64,000 nt of DNA, taken from positions 806,001 through 870,000 of the forward strand of contig JAETXT010000004.1 of NCBI GenBank assembly GCA_019188255.1, given 5' to 3'. Positions 32,232 through 45,201 of the stretch are shown here, in pieces; position 1 is the first letter of the stretch, and each line of letters opens with the position of its first letter. The position numbers and the translations under genes are program-made. The stretch comes from Verticillium longisporum (Eukaryota; Ascomycota; Sordariomycetes; Glomerellales; Plectosphaerellaceae). The notes under the pieces are model-generated. The model saw nothing but the letters and a program-made list of their open reading frames with translations, ran no database searches and had not been told where the DNA came from.

Positions 32232-34507
32232 TTACAATTCCTCCAGGATCTTGCCGGAAGAAGCAGGCGACGCCATCGGCCGCAAATCACTCAGAGAGAT
32301 CGGTATCTTCAGGAAACGGTAGTTCTCGGGCGGATCTGTCTCATCGGCGTGGATGGTGGGGTGAGGCTCGAGGGGGTAGCCGCAGATCATCTTACAGCCG
32401 AAGATGTCCTCAACATGCTTCATGGTCACTCGGTACCGCTCCAGCATGCGTGAAACTGTCGGCTGAACCTGCAACACGGGGTGCCAGCAGTAGACCTCAG
32501 GCTGACCGTGCACGCCAAACACGATATTATCGGCGACGCAATAGTTCCAGAGCTCTACGAGCTGCGCGCGATGGGCGATGCCGTTGACATCTATGGAGGC
32601 AGCCAGCTGGAGTCGCGCATAGCGGAAGCCTATGAACTCCTCCTGCACTGCGCTGCGGTCATCTTGGTTCAGGCGTCCCAAATCGGCGTAGAGGTTGGAT
32701 AGGCGATACGGGTTGGAATGGTTGTATAGGATGCATAGGTCGATCCAGGTCCGAACGGCTAGGGGGTAATGCTGTCCATGAATAGTCTCGAGTTCTTCAG
32801 CTAGCGTAGGCATCGCGCTCCATACCAGATCAGATAAGGCGGCAGGCCCATGTTTCCAAAGTACCTCGTATAGGCTAGAGAAGATGACACGTAGCGGGTG
32901 TAGCCGTGCAAAGTTCGTCATTGAGTATGCGGCGAGATACTTGGATAGGGCTATCGTCATGCCCGGATTTTGATGTGACAAACAGAAGAGCAGCTCTTTA
33001 GTGCCCTGCGTTGATAGATGCTGGAGGTCAACCTCAAGACGCTGAAACGCTCGCATAAGTAGGTCGCCGGCCTGGCTGTCTTGACTCCTCCCGAAGAGCT
33101 CGCCGGTTTGATAAAGCATGCCACTCGACTCGGCACCCCATAAGAGCAGGGAACTCCATCCATTCTTGAGGGGATATCTGGATTCTATTTGTTGGCAATG
33201 GATCAGAGTCTTCCGCATATGGCCCACGAGGATCTCTTGCGCCCGTATGAGGTCGGGCGACCTTAGATAGCCGGGAGATAGAGATGGCGGTGGCGATGGC
33301 GTACGGCACCGAACGTGTGCAGGCAGCCGCGATGTCGTCTCAAAATCGACAAGGTCATACTCGGTAACGCCTTTCCGTTTAAGGTAGGTTGCCAGGTTCA
33401 CTACCTTACCATTACGGATGAATTCGGAGACCTTTCCCTCTGCGTCTCTTTCAAACTTCATCGAAAGGAGGTGTTTGACTTCGTTCTCGGTGTTGTTCTT
33501 AGCGAAACCCCACTGAGAAAATCTTGTCTTATACATCTTGGGCCTGAGTCGGGTCAGTATACCACGGGACTGCAGTAAAAGAAGACTGACGTTGCCTGGA
33601 AGGCATGACGCTCATGCATGATGCGGATGACATCTTTCAGCGGCTTGCGCTCTTCCAAATACAGCTTCCGAATGGTGGCCTTGTGCGTCTCCCAGATTGC
33701 GGACGGTACCAGTTCTCGTGACTGACTGCTGGCACCCCGTTGCTTGGTGGTGGTGCCATCTGCTTTCAAGATGCTCTTTCGCCGGGTCTGTGTGTGTTAG
33801 TTCAGCGACCTGAGGTGGAAGTGAGTTTAAACCTTTTGCGGTGCATTGTTTCGTTGTTGGACAGCTCCTTTCGGCCGACGGACCAAGGCTGCGACAGTGT
33901 CATGGGTTGGGTGAACGGCGGATTCGTCCAAGACGTTTGCCGTTGCCCTGAAAGGCCCTTCGTCCTGCAGAAAAGACGGCACAGCTGGGAAGGATGGTTC
34001 ACCCCACCCCCAAAGGCCCGAAACATCGGATGGCGCAGAATAGATTCCTTCTTCAACGGCTGACGTCCCCGGAAGGCTGTCACATGATAGAGGTTGTGGG
34101 GGCAGTACGTGAGGAAGCAGGACGCCTGGCTCTGGTGTCATGGCTGTTGTGTGACGCGACAAATCGTCGTCATTGGTGTTGAATGAGTTTACTGGCATTT
34201 CGTCGCCGGTATTGATGAAGTTTTCGTTTAAGTACTCATCGTTGCCAGGAACATGGCCCGCGAAGCTCGTGGTTTGAGCTAACGGCGGCTGTGTCCAGTC
34301 TAGAGAGGTCTCATGGTAGTAGCTCGCAGGGTCCTCGGTTGCGTAGTGCGACGCATCGTTGGTGAGATGATGACTGGAGCGACTGGGCGAATATGACATG
34401 TCCTCGCCACACTGAGCTTGATAACTGTGACTGCGAGGCCCGTTGGTGAAGGGGTCGGGAGTCTGTTCCATCTGGCGACTGGGAAGCGGTACCCCGTGGG
34501 TACTCAT
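32232..34507 (-). CDS. Clr5-domain protein
   Basis: Exons 34507-33833, 33787-33591 and 33543-32232 give 727 aa. The first exon is a low-complexity, Ser/Thr/Pro-rich leader. Exons 2 and 3 together form the Clr5 domain: IWETHKATIRKLYLEERKPL, VIRIMHERHAFQATPKMYKT and RFSQWGFAKNN, the classic W-x-x-HK, LY-x-E, RFxxWG pattern. Clr5 domains occur at the N-terminus of many fungal proteins of unknown role, named after a fission yeast silencing factor. The long C-terminal part is helical (LLLWGAESSGMLYQTGELFG, GFRYARLQLAASIDVNGIAH) without a named domain. Introns are GTTTAA...CACACAG and GTCAGT...GACTCAG. Start at 34507 (MSTHGVPLPS); 34624 lacks an ATG. Confidence 0.8.
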
Positions 34508-35564
34508 ACTGGCGTCCCGTCTTGCTTGGCACAATCGTTCTCGAGCTGCTGTTGGCTGGAATACGAGGGTGAATTTGCCAAAGGTTCCTCGGCGGCGTGG
34601 TATGTCCTCCCTAGTTGTCAGCAAGCCGTGCCGATGTAGGTGGCCGGCATGCGAACAAGCAGGGGGGCTGTATCGCTGGGAGAGGGTCGTTACAGCCGAG
34701 TTGCTTTCCCTGGAGATGGCTTCCAGAGGTTGTCGTTGAAGTTAAGTGAGTAAAGTATCTGGGCAGAGCGCTGTCGAGGAAACGTGCGATCTACTCAGCT
34801 GATCGGTCATCTCTCGATCGTACATGTAATTCGGCAGTAGCGCAGTTAGTGCGCCCGGCTATGGGACACAGGATACATTAACAGCTCATTTCTCCCTTGT
34901 CATCTGTAAGTAGAATCCTCTCCGAGGTGCTGGGGGTACCCCAGCCGGGACCCCGCGCCAAATGTTGCCTAGTGCTGCCCGCCCCCAGGATAAATACTGG
35001 TACTGTACCTTATAAATAGCATAAACCCTTACATAAACCTGCGATACTTTTAAAGATAGCTCCGCTGGGTCTTATTTGGTGTTGATGTACTGGTGTTGTG
35101 GATTCACCACCACTCGTTCGCGGCCATGCCGCAACTCTTGGTCCAGCAACTCGACGAATGGGCCGCTTGGTGACTGATGGCCGATGGCTGCTGGTTTTGC
35201 CTACGCTTCCACCCCCATGTCTCCTTTGTCGGCCTTGCTCCTCGAACCTGGCCAGCGTCGGTCGCGAGCGTCGGTCGCGAGCGTCTGTCGAGAGCCTTCT
35301 TTACAATTCCTCGACTCTAGCCGTCGGCATTGATCCAACGTGCCAGAACGACAGAGAGACCTGGCGACGGCTCCATTCCGGAGAGAGGACGCCTTGAAGT
35401 ACGTGACGGGATGCTGCCTCGCAACAAGCAGTACCAAGGCGAGCATTCAGACATTGGGCCGCCGCATGCTGCGCAATCGCTCGACAAACACGCCTTATGA
35501 CTATTTCAGCAAGGGAAATTGAAATAACTTTCCTGGGGCTGCTTGAATGGCCCCACCACCATTG
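34508..35564. other. Intergenic, no gene recognised
   Basis: Includes an isolated tRNA-like 5' segment near 34830-34860 (see rejected items) and unassigned short frames. Confidence 0.4.
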
Positions 35565-36110
35565 GTATGAAATCACATATCGTCGGCAATCCATCGATTC
35601 GCAGCTCACCGTCTTCCAGTAGACCAGAGGCCGTAGACGCCCAGAGACCCGAACCGCTGGCTTTCCCAGAAATGCACTACCAACCCAGAGAAATCGATCC
35701 TGTTGCCGATGACACATGCGAGTGGCTGTTTCGACTTCAGTCCTAGAACCACTGGACCTCGTCTGATCGAGGCCTGCTCTGGGTTAAGGGAAAACCCGGC
35801 GCAGGGAAAGTCGGTGGTGCTGCGGCATGTCCTGACAGACATCGTCATAACCATGAGTAACCGCGAGGGTGCTGTGGGCCTTCCATTCTCCTTCTGCGGT
35901 CGTGGTGCTGAACTGCAAAAGACGCCGCTTGGTATTGAGATGTGCGCAAAGGGGGAAAACTGCCAGGCTGTAGGAACCATTGTGTATAACAACCCGTCGG
36001 CGTTCAACATCAAAACTCGTTCTAAATCCCTGAAACATCGCCGAACGGGCACAGGTCGTTTTCTTATGGGCGCAACTAGTAGTGAAGCCAATTCTGAACC
36101 TGATCCTTGA
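35565..36110 (+). pseudogene. NACHT/STAND NTPase fragment
   Basis: The frame reads PLAFPEMHYQPREIDPVADDT and CEWLFRLQS, then a TAG stop (35744), then NHWTSSDRGLLWVKGKPGAGK. This is the entry into a NACHT domain with Walker A GKPGAGKS. After an extra A in the GGGAAAG run (about 35812) the next frame gives SVVLRHVLTDIVITMSNRE and GRGAELQKTPLG, after which similarity stops and unrelated sequence runs to 36110. NACHT proteins are the nucleotide-binding switch of fungal NLR-like receptors used in non-self recognition. A premature stop, a frame change and loss of the rest of the protein make this a relic. Neighbouring 36529-38047 encodes a related N-terminal-type protein. Confidence 0.75.
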
Positions 36111-36528
36111 AGGCAATAAGCTGGTAACGATAGAAGCGGAGAACAATTATGTTCCCGAGAAGCTCAAGGATCCAAGTATGTAAGGAACTTGTCCGGAAGG
36201 CAGGTGCGGACTCTCTGTGCCTTCTTCAGTGGATCTGTCTCGCCACCAAGTGCCAGGGGGCACCTGCGGAGCCACGAGACTTAGTGTCGGGGCTAAAGAC
36301 TACGAGAAGGGACGTATGTAAGAGCTGCGAAGGGCTAGATTTTAGCCGCGTTCATGCCCCCTAGATAATTTATTGCGGATATAATCTGCAGAAGACTTCT
36401 TTACTCTCCTCATTACCTCCTAGAGGTATGTATACAGTATGGACACGCAAAGTCGTATCTACCGCTTAAATATCTCCCCTTGGTCGCAGTTTCCCTGCTT
36501 CAGTCAATAGCACATTCGCCAAGTTTGT
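36111..36528. other. Intergenic, nothing recognised
   Basis: 3' flank of both neighbours; no ORF with support. Confidence 0.4.
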
Positions 36529-38047
36529 CTACCCTAGATAGAGTAAGTACTTACGCATATGCCAATAACTATGAGTCTTCTTCACAAAATACTGTTCGTG
36601 ATCTGAGCCATTTGTACGTGTGTGAATAAGAACCGCCCCTTGTCTTGCAGTATATACAGTCAGGAGAATGGGATACAGCATACCATGTTCGGATATTGAT
36701 GGAGCTTGTTTTGTTTGCATCTTGAGTTGCACCTTCGACTGCACCTTTTGACACAGAATGTTTTTGAAAAGATGATCTATTGAGCCTTTCACCTCTGTAT
36801 TGCTATCTCCAGAAGATGATGTAGGGTCATTGTGCTGAAGTTCGGCAACAGCAACGTCCGAGTTCGACTCGTGAAAGAAACGTCCACAATTGGAACTGAC
36901 ATTTGTTAGTTGCCTTGATTGATCGATGCGGATTTCAGTCATACCATTGCCTGCCCCCGCCCTTCAAGACGATGATTCTTTCGGAGCGACGATCTGCCAC
37001 TGGACAATGATTGTTGCTGTAGTTTTCAGTGCTTAGCTTGATCAACATAATGACGCACATTCCTGGTATAAGTTGGGCTCCGGGCGTGTCATGCAGAACG
37101 TGACTTGTGTTTCCCGAATCGAGCAACGCAAATTGACCACTTGCAACATGTCCAGAGCCGGGGCCCTCTTTGAAGCGGTTGTAGACTATCGCGAAGAGAT
37201 CGCTGACGCTTAGCTCCGAGCCCAAGGGGAAGGACTTTCCGAAAGCGTCTTCTACCCTGACTGGCTCCTGGAAATTCGAGAATTTCGGGTTCAACCATAC
37301 ATTGTTGCCCCTCGCGACCATCAGAGCAGCATGTATCTCTGTCACTAAATGTCTTTCGGAGTTAGTCGACAATCGCCACCTGGTCCGCTCTTCAGAGAAG
37401 GCTTACAAAGTATGCTGCGTGGCCTCGGCGACATTCCCGAGCGTCCACTTTACATCTCGGCAGACTGTGGTAAATACAACTCTCAACATGGAACAAGCGT
37501 TGTTGATCGTCTTGTTCTGCGTCGTTGCGTTGTGGGACGCCTGTAATGCCCAATCCTGCGCCCTTTGCCTGAATGCCTCCTCCTTGGCGTAATGCCCGTC
37601 TCTCTTTTTGTCTTCGACGTCGATCGCATCGATGTGAAACTGCAACATAAGGGTATTGAGGGTGCTGTTGTAACCTTGAATGCAGTTATGTAACTTGGCG
37701 ATATCTGCATCCTTGCTTGTCCAAGTCATCTTGTGAATCACCACTTTCGCTTTGTTGCTTCGAGGTTGGTCCCCTAGTGTCCCTTCATACTTGTTCAAAG
37801 TCTCCAGAAAATCAGTCAGTATGGTGGTTATAGTGCTCGCTATGACCGCCACAGACTCAAGCCCCTGTCCTGGGCGTTTTCGGCAGGCTGATTGAATAGA
37901 ATCCATGGCGCTGTGTAAGGTTTTGAGTTGGAGGATAAGCTGTTGGTACTCTGCCTTTGAACCAGTCAATTCATTGAGGCTTTTGGTCAGTTTCACCACG
38001 ACAGCAATGGCGCTCAAGAAGTCGCCGACGGAGAACCCAAAAGACAT
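36529..38047 (-). CDS. STAND-type N-terminal domain plus ubiquitin-like domain protein
   Basis: Exon 1 (38047-37407) starts MSFGFSVGDFLSAIAVVVKL and is an all-helical N-terminal domain of the kind preceding fungal STAND/NLR proteins. Exon 2 (to 36945) reads NVWLNPKFSNFQEPVRVEDA, then AQLIPGMCVIMLIKLS, resembling the ubiquitin-like domain often fused to such N-termini. Exon 3 (36895-36529) holds SNCGRFFHESNSDVAV, a Cys-containing tail segment known to follow that domain. The GTAAGC donor at 37406 and the TTTAG acceptor give phases that do not match by one base, so either another splice site is used or there is a 1-nt error. The role is unknown; fungal cell-death or non-self signalling is an inference. 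Confidence 0.6.
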
Positions 38048-40248
38048 GATGAAGAAGCGGAAGCAGACTAGCAGTTGATCTTGAGATAATCACGGGTTAT
38101 GTTGGTGGACATGGGAAAATACGATGGCGAGCGACATAGGTGGTTTAGTCTTTTGGCTGGGGAAAGAGGTGAAGGAACAAGCAAGTTGAAAAGCAAGGGG
38201 GGAAGGAGGGAACACGGAAGAAGGTCTTCCAGGCAGACACTCAAGGTGCTCTGCCATAGCCTTCGTCGGGCATTAACACTGATGTTGTGCTACCACGCTT
38301 GACAATGGCAATGGCTTGCATGGGCGAGGCACTACGCAACCGTCAAAGTGATGTATGATGGCACCATATTAGCCAGGCTTTCTTCAAGGCATAGCCGTGT
38401 CTTAAGAAGGCAGAACCAGTGATTGGGACACAAAGCAAAGCACGAGCAGCATGGCCAAATCGCAAGTGTAAGACCAGCAGAGAACAGCCAAGGACATATA
38501 TTGAAGCTATATTCTTCAAATCACTTGTAGCAAGACGTCGAGCTGGAATAAATCGTTCAAATGGTTCCTCCCCTAAGTACCTTGAGCCGGTCAATCATTT
38601 CGATCTACGGTGCTTCACATAACCGCCATTATCGTCCGCATCGAATACTGTGGAATCTTCTCGACACAGGCTGATCCAGTCGTCAGGCTAGCAACGGCGC
38701 TGGTTGGACGACTTGTTCCGGCATGTGATTCTAATCCCCAGGAAGACAGCCCGCGCCACGTCAGACGTACCAGAACCTGTTCCTGCTGGCGGGGGAGGGC
38801 TCCCATTCCCTTGGTATGTGCAAAGCTGAGAATCGCGTACCTATAGCCTGGCGGCTGCAGATTTTGCAAGTGCTGTGACATCACTGCGTCCATTGTCGTC
38901 GAAATTGACGTCGGCGTCAAAATGCTCAAGGTTATAGCTGCCACTATCGCCAGTAATAAGGGGATCCTGCGAAGAACGAGGCCAACCACCCACGTCTTTG
39001 AGCCGTGCCTCTGCAGCTTTTGATGACACAAAAAGGAAAGTCCATCGGGCTGATCGACTACCGCTGTTAGTGAGAGCCACGGCCGTAGCTCTGACTGTCT
39101 ATTTCATGAAGCAGCCGTCGATTCTGCGAGATAGTTGTACGTAGCACGGAAAATTCCCTGCCAACGAGTCTCGAGCGGCTCAGCCAGGAGGGCTTGCCTG
39201 CGGTCTCGGTCCAGAGCGCGCTGGGCGGCTGTTCACAGCCAACTGACCCGGCACACATGAGCTGACAAGGCTCAATCCGACCCCTGTCGGACCTTCGCCA
39301 CGATGTTTACCGGTCGCACCCGAGACTTCGATGATCACTTGTATGTCAAGTACATGCAGCTTCTGCAGCAGTCTCTCCACGGCATTTCCCATTCGCCCCT
39401 TTCGACAGGCTGACACCAAGGCGACCCTGCGTCGCCACGCCCCATCCGTGCCTATTGTGCCTGAAGGACATGAACATCACGCAGCGGCAATGGCAAGCCG
39501 GCCAGCGGTGCCTACCACGGCGCCCGCGGCACCGTGCTCCTCGGCTTAGGCCCAAAATGGCCAAAGACAAGGACATCGAGGCCGGCGACGCGCCCTCGTA
39601 TGTCACACCCAAGTCAGTCTTCGCTGGCACGCATGGGGCTCGCACGAGGTGTGTGGACTCTGTGGGCTGTCCAGGATGATGCTGAGGGTACGTTATCCGG
39701 AGGTGTAATGGACAGCCAAACATGGCCAGCACCCTCGACTCATCGTGAGATGTATAAACATGTGCGAACGTAATGAGTGAACTATAAGGTCTCGTGGAGC
39801 CGGTACATCACGGGCAGAGCAAGGGAAACACCACTTCACAACCAAAATCAAGCTACGCTAATGGTAGTGCTACGCCTAACAACTCAGTCAGACCACAGCA
39901 CAATGATCATAGAGCCACCTCTTAAGGAACATCACAGCGCGTCAAGTCGCACATCAGCCATCTGGGTTGAACCAATCTTTCGCAAGAATTCAGATCCTAG
40001 TTAAATAGATCCATGGAAAAAGACGACGAGGCATATCAAACATGAAACCAAGAATACGCGCATGCCCCTCGTCCGCCACGACAGCCGTAAAAAAGAAAAA
40101 CGCCAAAAGATGTAGAAAAAAAGACACCTCGCAAGCAGATGGGGGGGATATATAGTCATACACTCTTTTAGTTTTTTCCCACCGCTCCCTCTCATCCCGA
40201 CATCCTTCCTTCCGTACCTATGCAATTCATCCCCATGTGTCGTCTCTC
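38048..40248. other. Intergenic, 2.2 kb, no gene recognised
   Basis: Several short frames (for example minus 38615-39031, with one hydrophobic stretch) but no domain, no splice-supported extension. The last part is the sulfite reductase 3' flank. Confidence 0.4.
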
Positions 40249-43200
40249 TTACTCCTCGTCAGACTCTTCCTCGGCAACCTGCATCTGTTAGCACGCCAAT
40301 CACTTTGCTTTCAAATCAAACAGGTTTACTTACGTTGTCGTGGAAGTCGCGGCCCTCACGGGTCGCGACAATGACACCCACGCGGATGCAGAAGTCGCCA
40401 AAGCGCTCGCCCTTCTCCCTCTCGGCCGCGTACCGCTTGAGCAGCGGCCTCATGATGGCCAGGATCTCGTCCTCCTTGATGCTCGACCTGTACAGCTTGT
40501 TGAGGCGCTGGCCGTGGTATCCACCACCCAGGTACATGTTGTAGGCGCCGAATGCTTTTCCAACAAAGGCGACCTCGGCGAGCCAGGGACGCGCGCAGCC
40601 GTTGGGGCAGCCCGTCATGCGCATGACAATCGAATCGCGCTTAAGGCCGGCCTCTTCGAGCGTCGCCTCGAGCTTGTCGATGAGCACGGGCAGGTAGCGC
40701 TCGGACTCAGCCATGGCGAGACCGCACGTGGGGAACGCCACGCAGGCCGACGAGCTCAGACGCAGGGACGAGAACTGGAGGTTGTCAAGCTTGAACTTCT
40801 TCAGCAGAGCCTTGATCTCGTCGAGCTCCGCGTCGGCAATGTTGCTGAGGATGAGGTGCTGGTTGCCCGTGAGGCGGAACTCGCCCTTACCGAGCTTGGC
40901 CAACTCGCGGAGGCCCGTCTTCATCTGGAACGCCGTCGTGTCCTCGATGCGGCCGTTCTCGATGAAGAAGGTGAAGTGGTTGAGACCAGTCTCGTCCTTC
41001 TGCCAGCCGAAGGTGTCGACGTTGCTCTTGAACTCAAAGGGGCGCTGCTTCTCAAACTTGCGGCCCCACAGCTCCTCGACCTTGCCGCGGAAGACATCAA
41101 CACCCATGTCGTCAATGGTGTACTTGAGACGCGCGTGCTTGCGGTTCTTGCGGTCACCGTTGTCGCGCTGCACGAGCATGATCTTCTCGCACGCAATGTG
41201 GACCTGATCCGGCGTGCAGAAGCCGAGGTGGCGACCGATCTGGGGGTACGTCTTCTTGTTGTTGTGCGTGGTACCCATGCCACCACCGGCGAGCACGTTG
41301 AAGCCTGCGAGCTTGCCGTCCTTGCCCTTGATGGCGATGAGACCAATATCGTGCGCATAGACATCCGTGTCGTTGTGGGGAGGAATGGCCATGGTGATCT
41401 TGAACTTGCGCGGCAGGTAGGTGGGGCCGTAGAGAGGCTCAAAGTCCTGCACGGCGTTGCCAGCCACCTGGGTCTTCTTGTTGTCGTCGTCCGTGAGCCA
41501 AATCTCGTGGTAGGCCGTGGTCTGAGGCAGCAGGTGGTCGCTGATGACCTGTGAGTATTTCCAGACCTCCTTGTGGAAGGCAGACTGCGTGGGGAGCGAG
41601 CTGCACATGATGTTACGGTTGACATCACCGCACGCCGCAATAGTCGTCATGAGAGCGCGGTTGATGGCCTGCATGGCAGGCTTGAGCTTGCCCTTGACGA
41701 TGCCGTGGAACTGGAACGTCTGGCGCGTCGTCAGCTTCATCGTCTCGTTACCGAGCGTGTTGCTAATGTCGTCCATCTGCACCCACTGAAGGGGCGTCGC
41801 GACACCACCGTCCAGACGGCAACGAATCATGAAAGAGTAGGCGGGCTCGAGACCCTGAGCCTTGCGCTCATCGCGAAGGTCACGGTCATCCTGCATGTAG
41901 GTGCCGTGGAACTTGGTGAGCTGCAGGTCAGAGGCCGAGATGGCACCAGTCGAGGTGTCGGCGAGTCCCTCGACAATGGTACCACGAAGGAAGTTGGAGG
42001 CAATCTTGATGTCCTCGTTGGTGATGGGAGCAGGCTCCTCGGGAAGACCCTCGACATTGTCGACGCCGAGCGCCTGCCAGATTTTGGGCTCCCACTCCTG
42101 GTAGCCCGTCTTGTAGCCATCAGGGTCCTGATCATCACCAAGGCCGACATCAGCGAGCCTCTTACCGCGGAGGTTGCTGAGCACGCGGTCGAGGTCCTTG
42201 GCCGGCTTGTTGTAGTAGATCTTGTCCTCCTTGCGGGGCCAGTAGTGCTTGTCACCGAGACCAAAGACGGAGTAGTTGACGTTGGCGAGGTCGAGCTCCG
42301 TGTTGTCCTTAATGGATTCCCAGAAGGCATGGCCGTCCTGGGGGAACTCACCCTGACCAGCGGTCGAGGTAACGAACACGATGTTCTCCTCTGAAGGAAG
42401 ATCCTCGAGGGGTAGTCCTCCATCGACATGACCTGGGTCTTGAGACCGCGGGCCTTGCCACGGTTGGCCAGACGCTTGGCCACGGAGGTGGCGTTGCCGT
42501 TGTCGGAAGCGAACAGGACGGTCAGGGGAGCGCCGAGGAGACCCTCGAGAAGGGCGTCGTAGGCATCCTTGGCCTTCCTCTTCTGCTGGGCGCGAACCTC
42601 GGTACCAAAGTCTTGCGCCAGGTTGGCGGCAAAGGCGGGGTCCTTGTTCATGAGCTGCGTCAGCTGGTTGTCGCGCTTGAGGAACTCCTTGAGCTCGTTC
42701 TTGATGTGCTCCGAGTCGAGCGAGAAGTTGGGCTCGCCCTTGGCCTCGTTCTGCGGGTTCCAGCGGTACAGGGGCCAGTAGCCGACATCGACGGCCTTCT
42801 TGGTCTCCTGGAGCACGGTGAGGGGGTCTCGTGCTCGCCGAAGTACGGCAGGTAAGCGAGGACGACGGAGGGGCCATCAAACTGGTCGGCCTCAAGCATC
42901 GCCTGCAGAACCTGCGTGTAAGAGCTGTAGACAGCCGTTGAGGCAACGTAGGCGTTGCCGAAGTTCATGGCGTACAGACCAATGTCCTTCTTGCGGCGGT
43001 TAGCGTCAGCGGCAGCACGCTCAGAGTAGGGAGTGGAGTCGATGATGAGCATGTTGACATTCTCGCCCGAGGCAAGAACGTGGTGGACACCAGAATTGCC
43101 GAGATCGTACGACCAGGCATCGGAACCAACGAGCCAGAGAGACTCCTTGCGGAACAGACGCTTGTCCTCGAGCAGTTTACGGGCCAGAGAGGAGCCGTCA

Positions 43201-45201
43201 GTCTCCAGACGCGAGTTGTCATCGTCGGCAACCTCGCCGGCGACCTTCGCGTCGTGGGCGTTGCTAGCCCAGCGAGCAAGCCAGCTCTTGGGGGATTCGG
43301 TGATGAAGGCCTTGCTGTTGGCAGCCTCCTTGACCTCGTTGACGAAACGAGCGCGGTGTTCCTTGCGGGCGATGAGCGAACCGAAGCCGAACTCAGGGCT
43401 CGAAACAATGGTCGAGGAGATACCGGCGGTGCTCGACTTGAGAGCGTTGGCGAGGTAGACGCGCTGGCCGAAAAGCTGATCGAGAATCTTGGTGTAGGCG
43501 GTCTCAATCTTGGGCTTCTCGAGTCCATACTCGAGCTCCTGCTTGGGGGCCTCCTTGCGCCCAACCTCGAGGTTCTGAATGGGCTTCTCCGAGGTCAAGT
43601 TCTGCAGGACACCGCGCAGAGCCTGGGTGACGGTTTTGGGGTCAATGTAGCCAAGCTGGTAGCCGACGATGGTCTCGACACCACCAAACCCGCTCTTGAC
43701 GCTCGTGAGGACATCGACGAGGACGGGTCCCCACTTGGTCGTCCTCCTGTGAATCTGCTCGAGGACAGCGATCCTCTTGACGGTCTTGGGAGGGCCTCGA
43801 CAAAGGAGGCACCGAGCCAGGGGCGGTACAGCCTAGGGGCGATGATGCCGACCTTGGAGAAGTCGCCGCCGCGGCGGGCTTGGTCAATGACATCGCCGAA
43901 GTAGTAGGCGCCCGAGCCAAAGACGAACAGGCAGTTCTCAGCGTTGGTGGGACCAGCGTAGTAGAAGGGGGTGTACTCGCGGCCGACAAGCCTCTTGATG
44001 TGGGCCCAGATGGCGTTTGTGTAGCGGAGAATGTCCTCAGAGGTGACGGGAGGAGCCGACGACTCAATGGTGGTGGCGGCTGAGGTCACCGAGGGGGCTG
44101 CTCGTGGTGCTGTGCTGACTCGACAGCTCGGAGGCGCGCGCCGAGTCGAACTTGGAGTGGACAGAGGCGCTGAGGTCGGCTGCAGCAGAGCCTTTGGTAG
44201 CAGGCAGGTCGGAGCGGTCTGAGGCCACAGGGACCCTGCCGTCGTCGGCGTAGATGCCAGAGCCGGCGTCGGCGCTGGACTGGAACCTGCGGGCGGTGTC
44301 GAGGTCGAGGACTTCCCTGACAACGTCAATATCCTCAGCGTCAATGGGCTCATCGTCGTCAGACGACGCCGTGGCGAAGAAGTGGATGACACCCTTGCCG
44401 GAGCGCAGAGCCAGGGCGTGGGCAGTCAGGGCCAGATCTTGGGCCTCCTGCAGGCTCTCAGACTGCAAGAAGGTCCATCCGGCATTGCGAATGGCGGTGA
44501 TGGCTGAGTAGTCGGGGAAGCCGGCAGGCTGAAGAGAGACGTGGATGACAACGGGGAAGTTGGCCAGCTTGTAGAGGTGAGTGATGGAGGGGACGAGAGT
44601 GGTGGAGCTCGTGGTGACGGAGACGAGCTTGCCGGCGCGGATGGGGGCGAAGACGGAGAGGAGAGGGTCGGCGTTGTGCCTGACAGCGTGAATCTGCCCT
44701 TTGTCAGTATCCTCATGATGAAGTGTCCTCGCCCGATGGACGGGCACAGGAAAAGAGAGAAGACAGCCTGAGCTCACCTCGGGAACAGCACCAGGGCCCT
44801 TGGCCACCAAGCTCTTGCCCTTGCGCGCCTCGTAGCGCTTCAGGTGCGACGAGAACTCTGAGTCGTTAGCCTGAGAAGGCTGAACGGAGACGACGACATC
44901 GCTCGCAAGATATGCGATTCTCGCGACTGTTGAACAATGGGCAGTCAGTAAGGCTGTGACTCTTCACCCAGCAAGATGCTTTTTCACACAACATCTGTAT
45001 CCTTTTGCTGCGGTCGATTGCTCTTGCCCTCTGTTGGGTGCTACTATTGCTGGAGGACAAATAGAGGTGCTCTGATTGGACACGAGCGTGCGAAAACCGG
45101 CGCTGCGACAGCGCAGCAGAGCGCTATAGCGACAGGGAGCTTCAGGGGAGTGACTTACTGGCCTCGCCGGGCGTGTGAACCTGGCCTCGTGAAGACGCCA
45201 T
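40249..45201 (-). CDS. MET5: Sulfite reductase [NADPH], hemoprotein beta subunit (four apparent frameshifts)
   Basis: Reduces sulfite to sulfide with siroheme and a 4Fe-4S cluster, in assimilation toward cysteine and methionine. Exons 45201-45159, 44926-44778, 44693-40334 and 40284-40249. Order: pyruvate:ferredoxin-oxidoreductase-like N-terminal region (IARIAYLASDVVVSVQPS, NAGWTFLQSESLQEAQDLAL), flavodoxin-like domain (TVLFASDNGNATSVAKRL, VFVTSTAGQGEFPQDGHAFW), two ferredoxin-like/siroheme halves (RQTFQFHGIVKGKLK, GGGMGTTHNNKKTYPQIG), and cluster ligands C-x5-C (SSSACVAFPTCG) and C-x3-C (TGCPNGCARP). The frame shifts near 44090, 43785, 42820 and 42410, each in a C-rich run. Three 1-nt losses and one gain bring 4588 nt to 4590, i.e. 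1529 aa, the family length. Error is therefore more likely than decay. Confidence 0.93.

Noticed and set aside
34828..34905. tRNA-like sequence (GTAGCGCAGTTAGTGCG)
   Set aside because: Only an A-box-like part is present; no T-arm or closing acceptor stem can be found.
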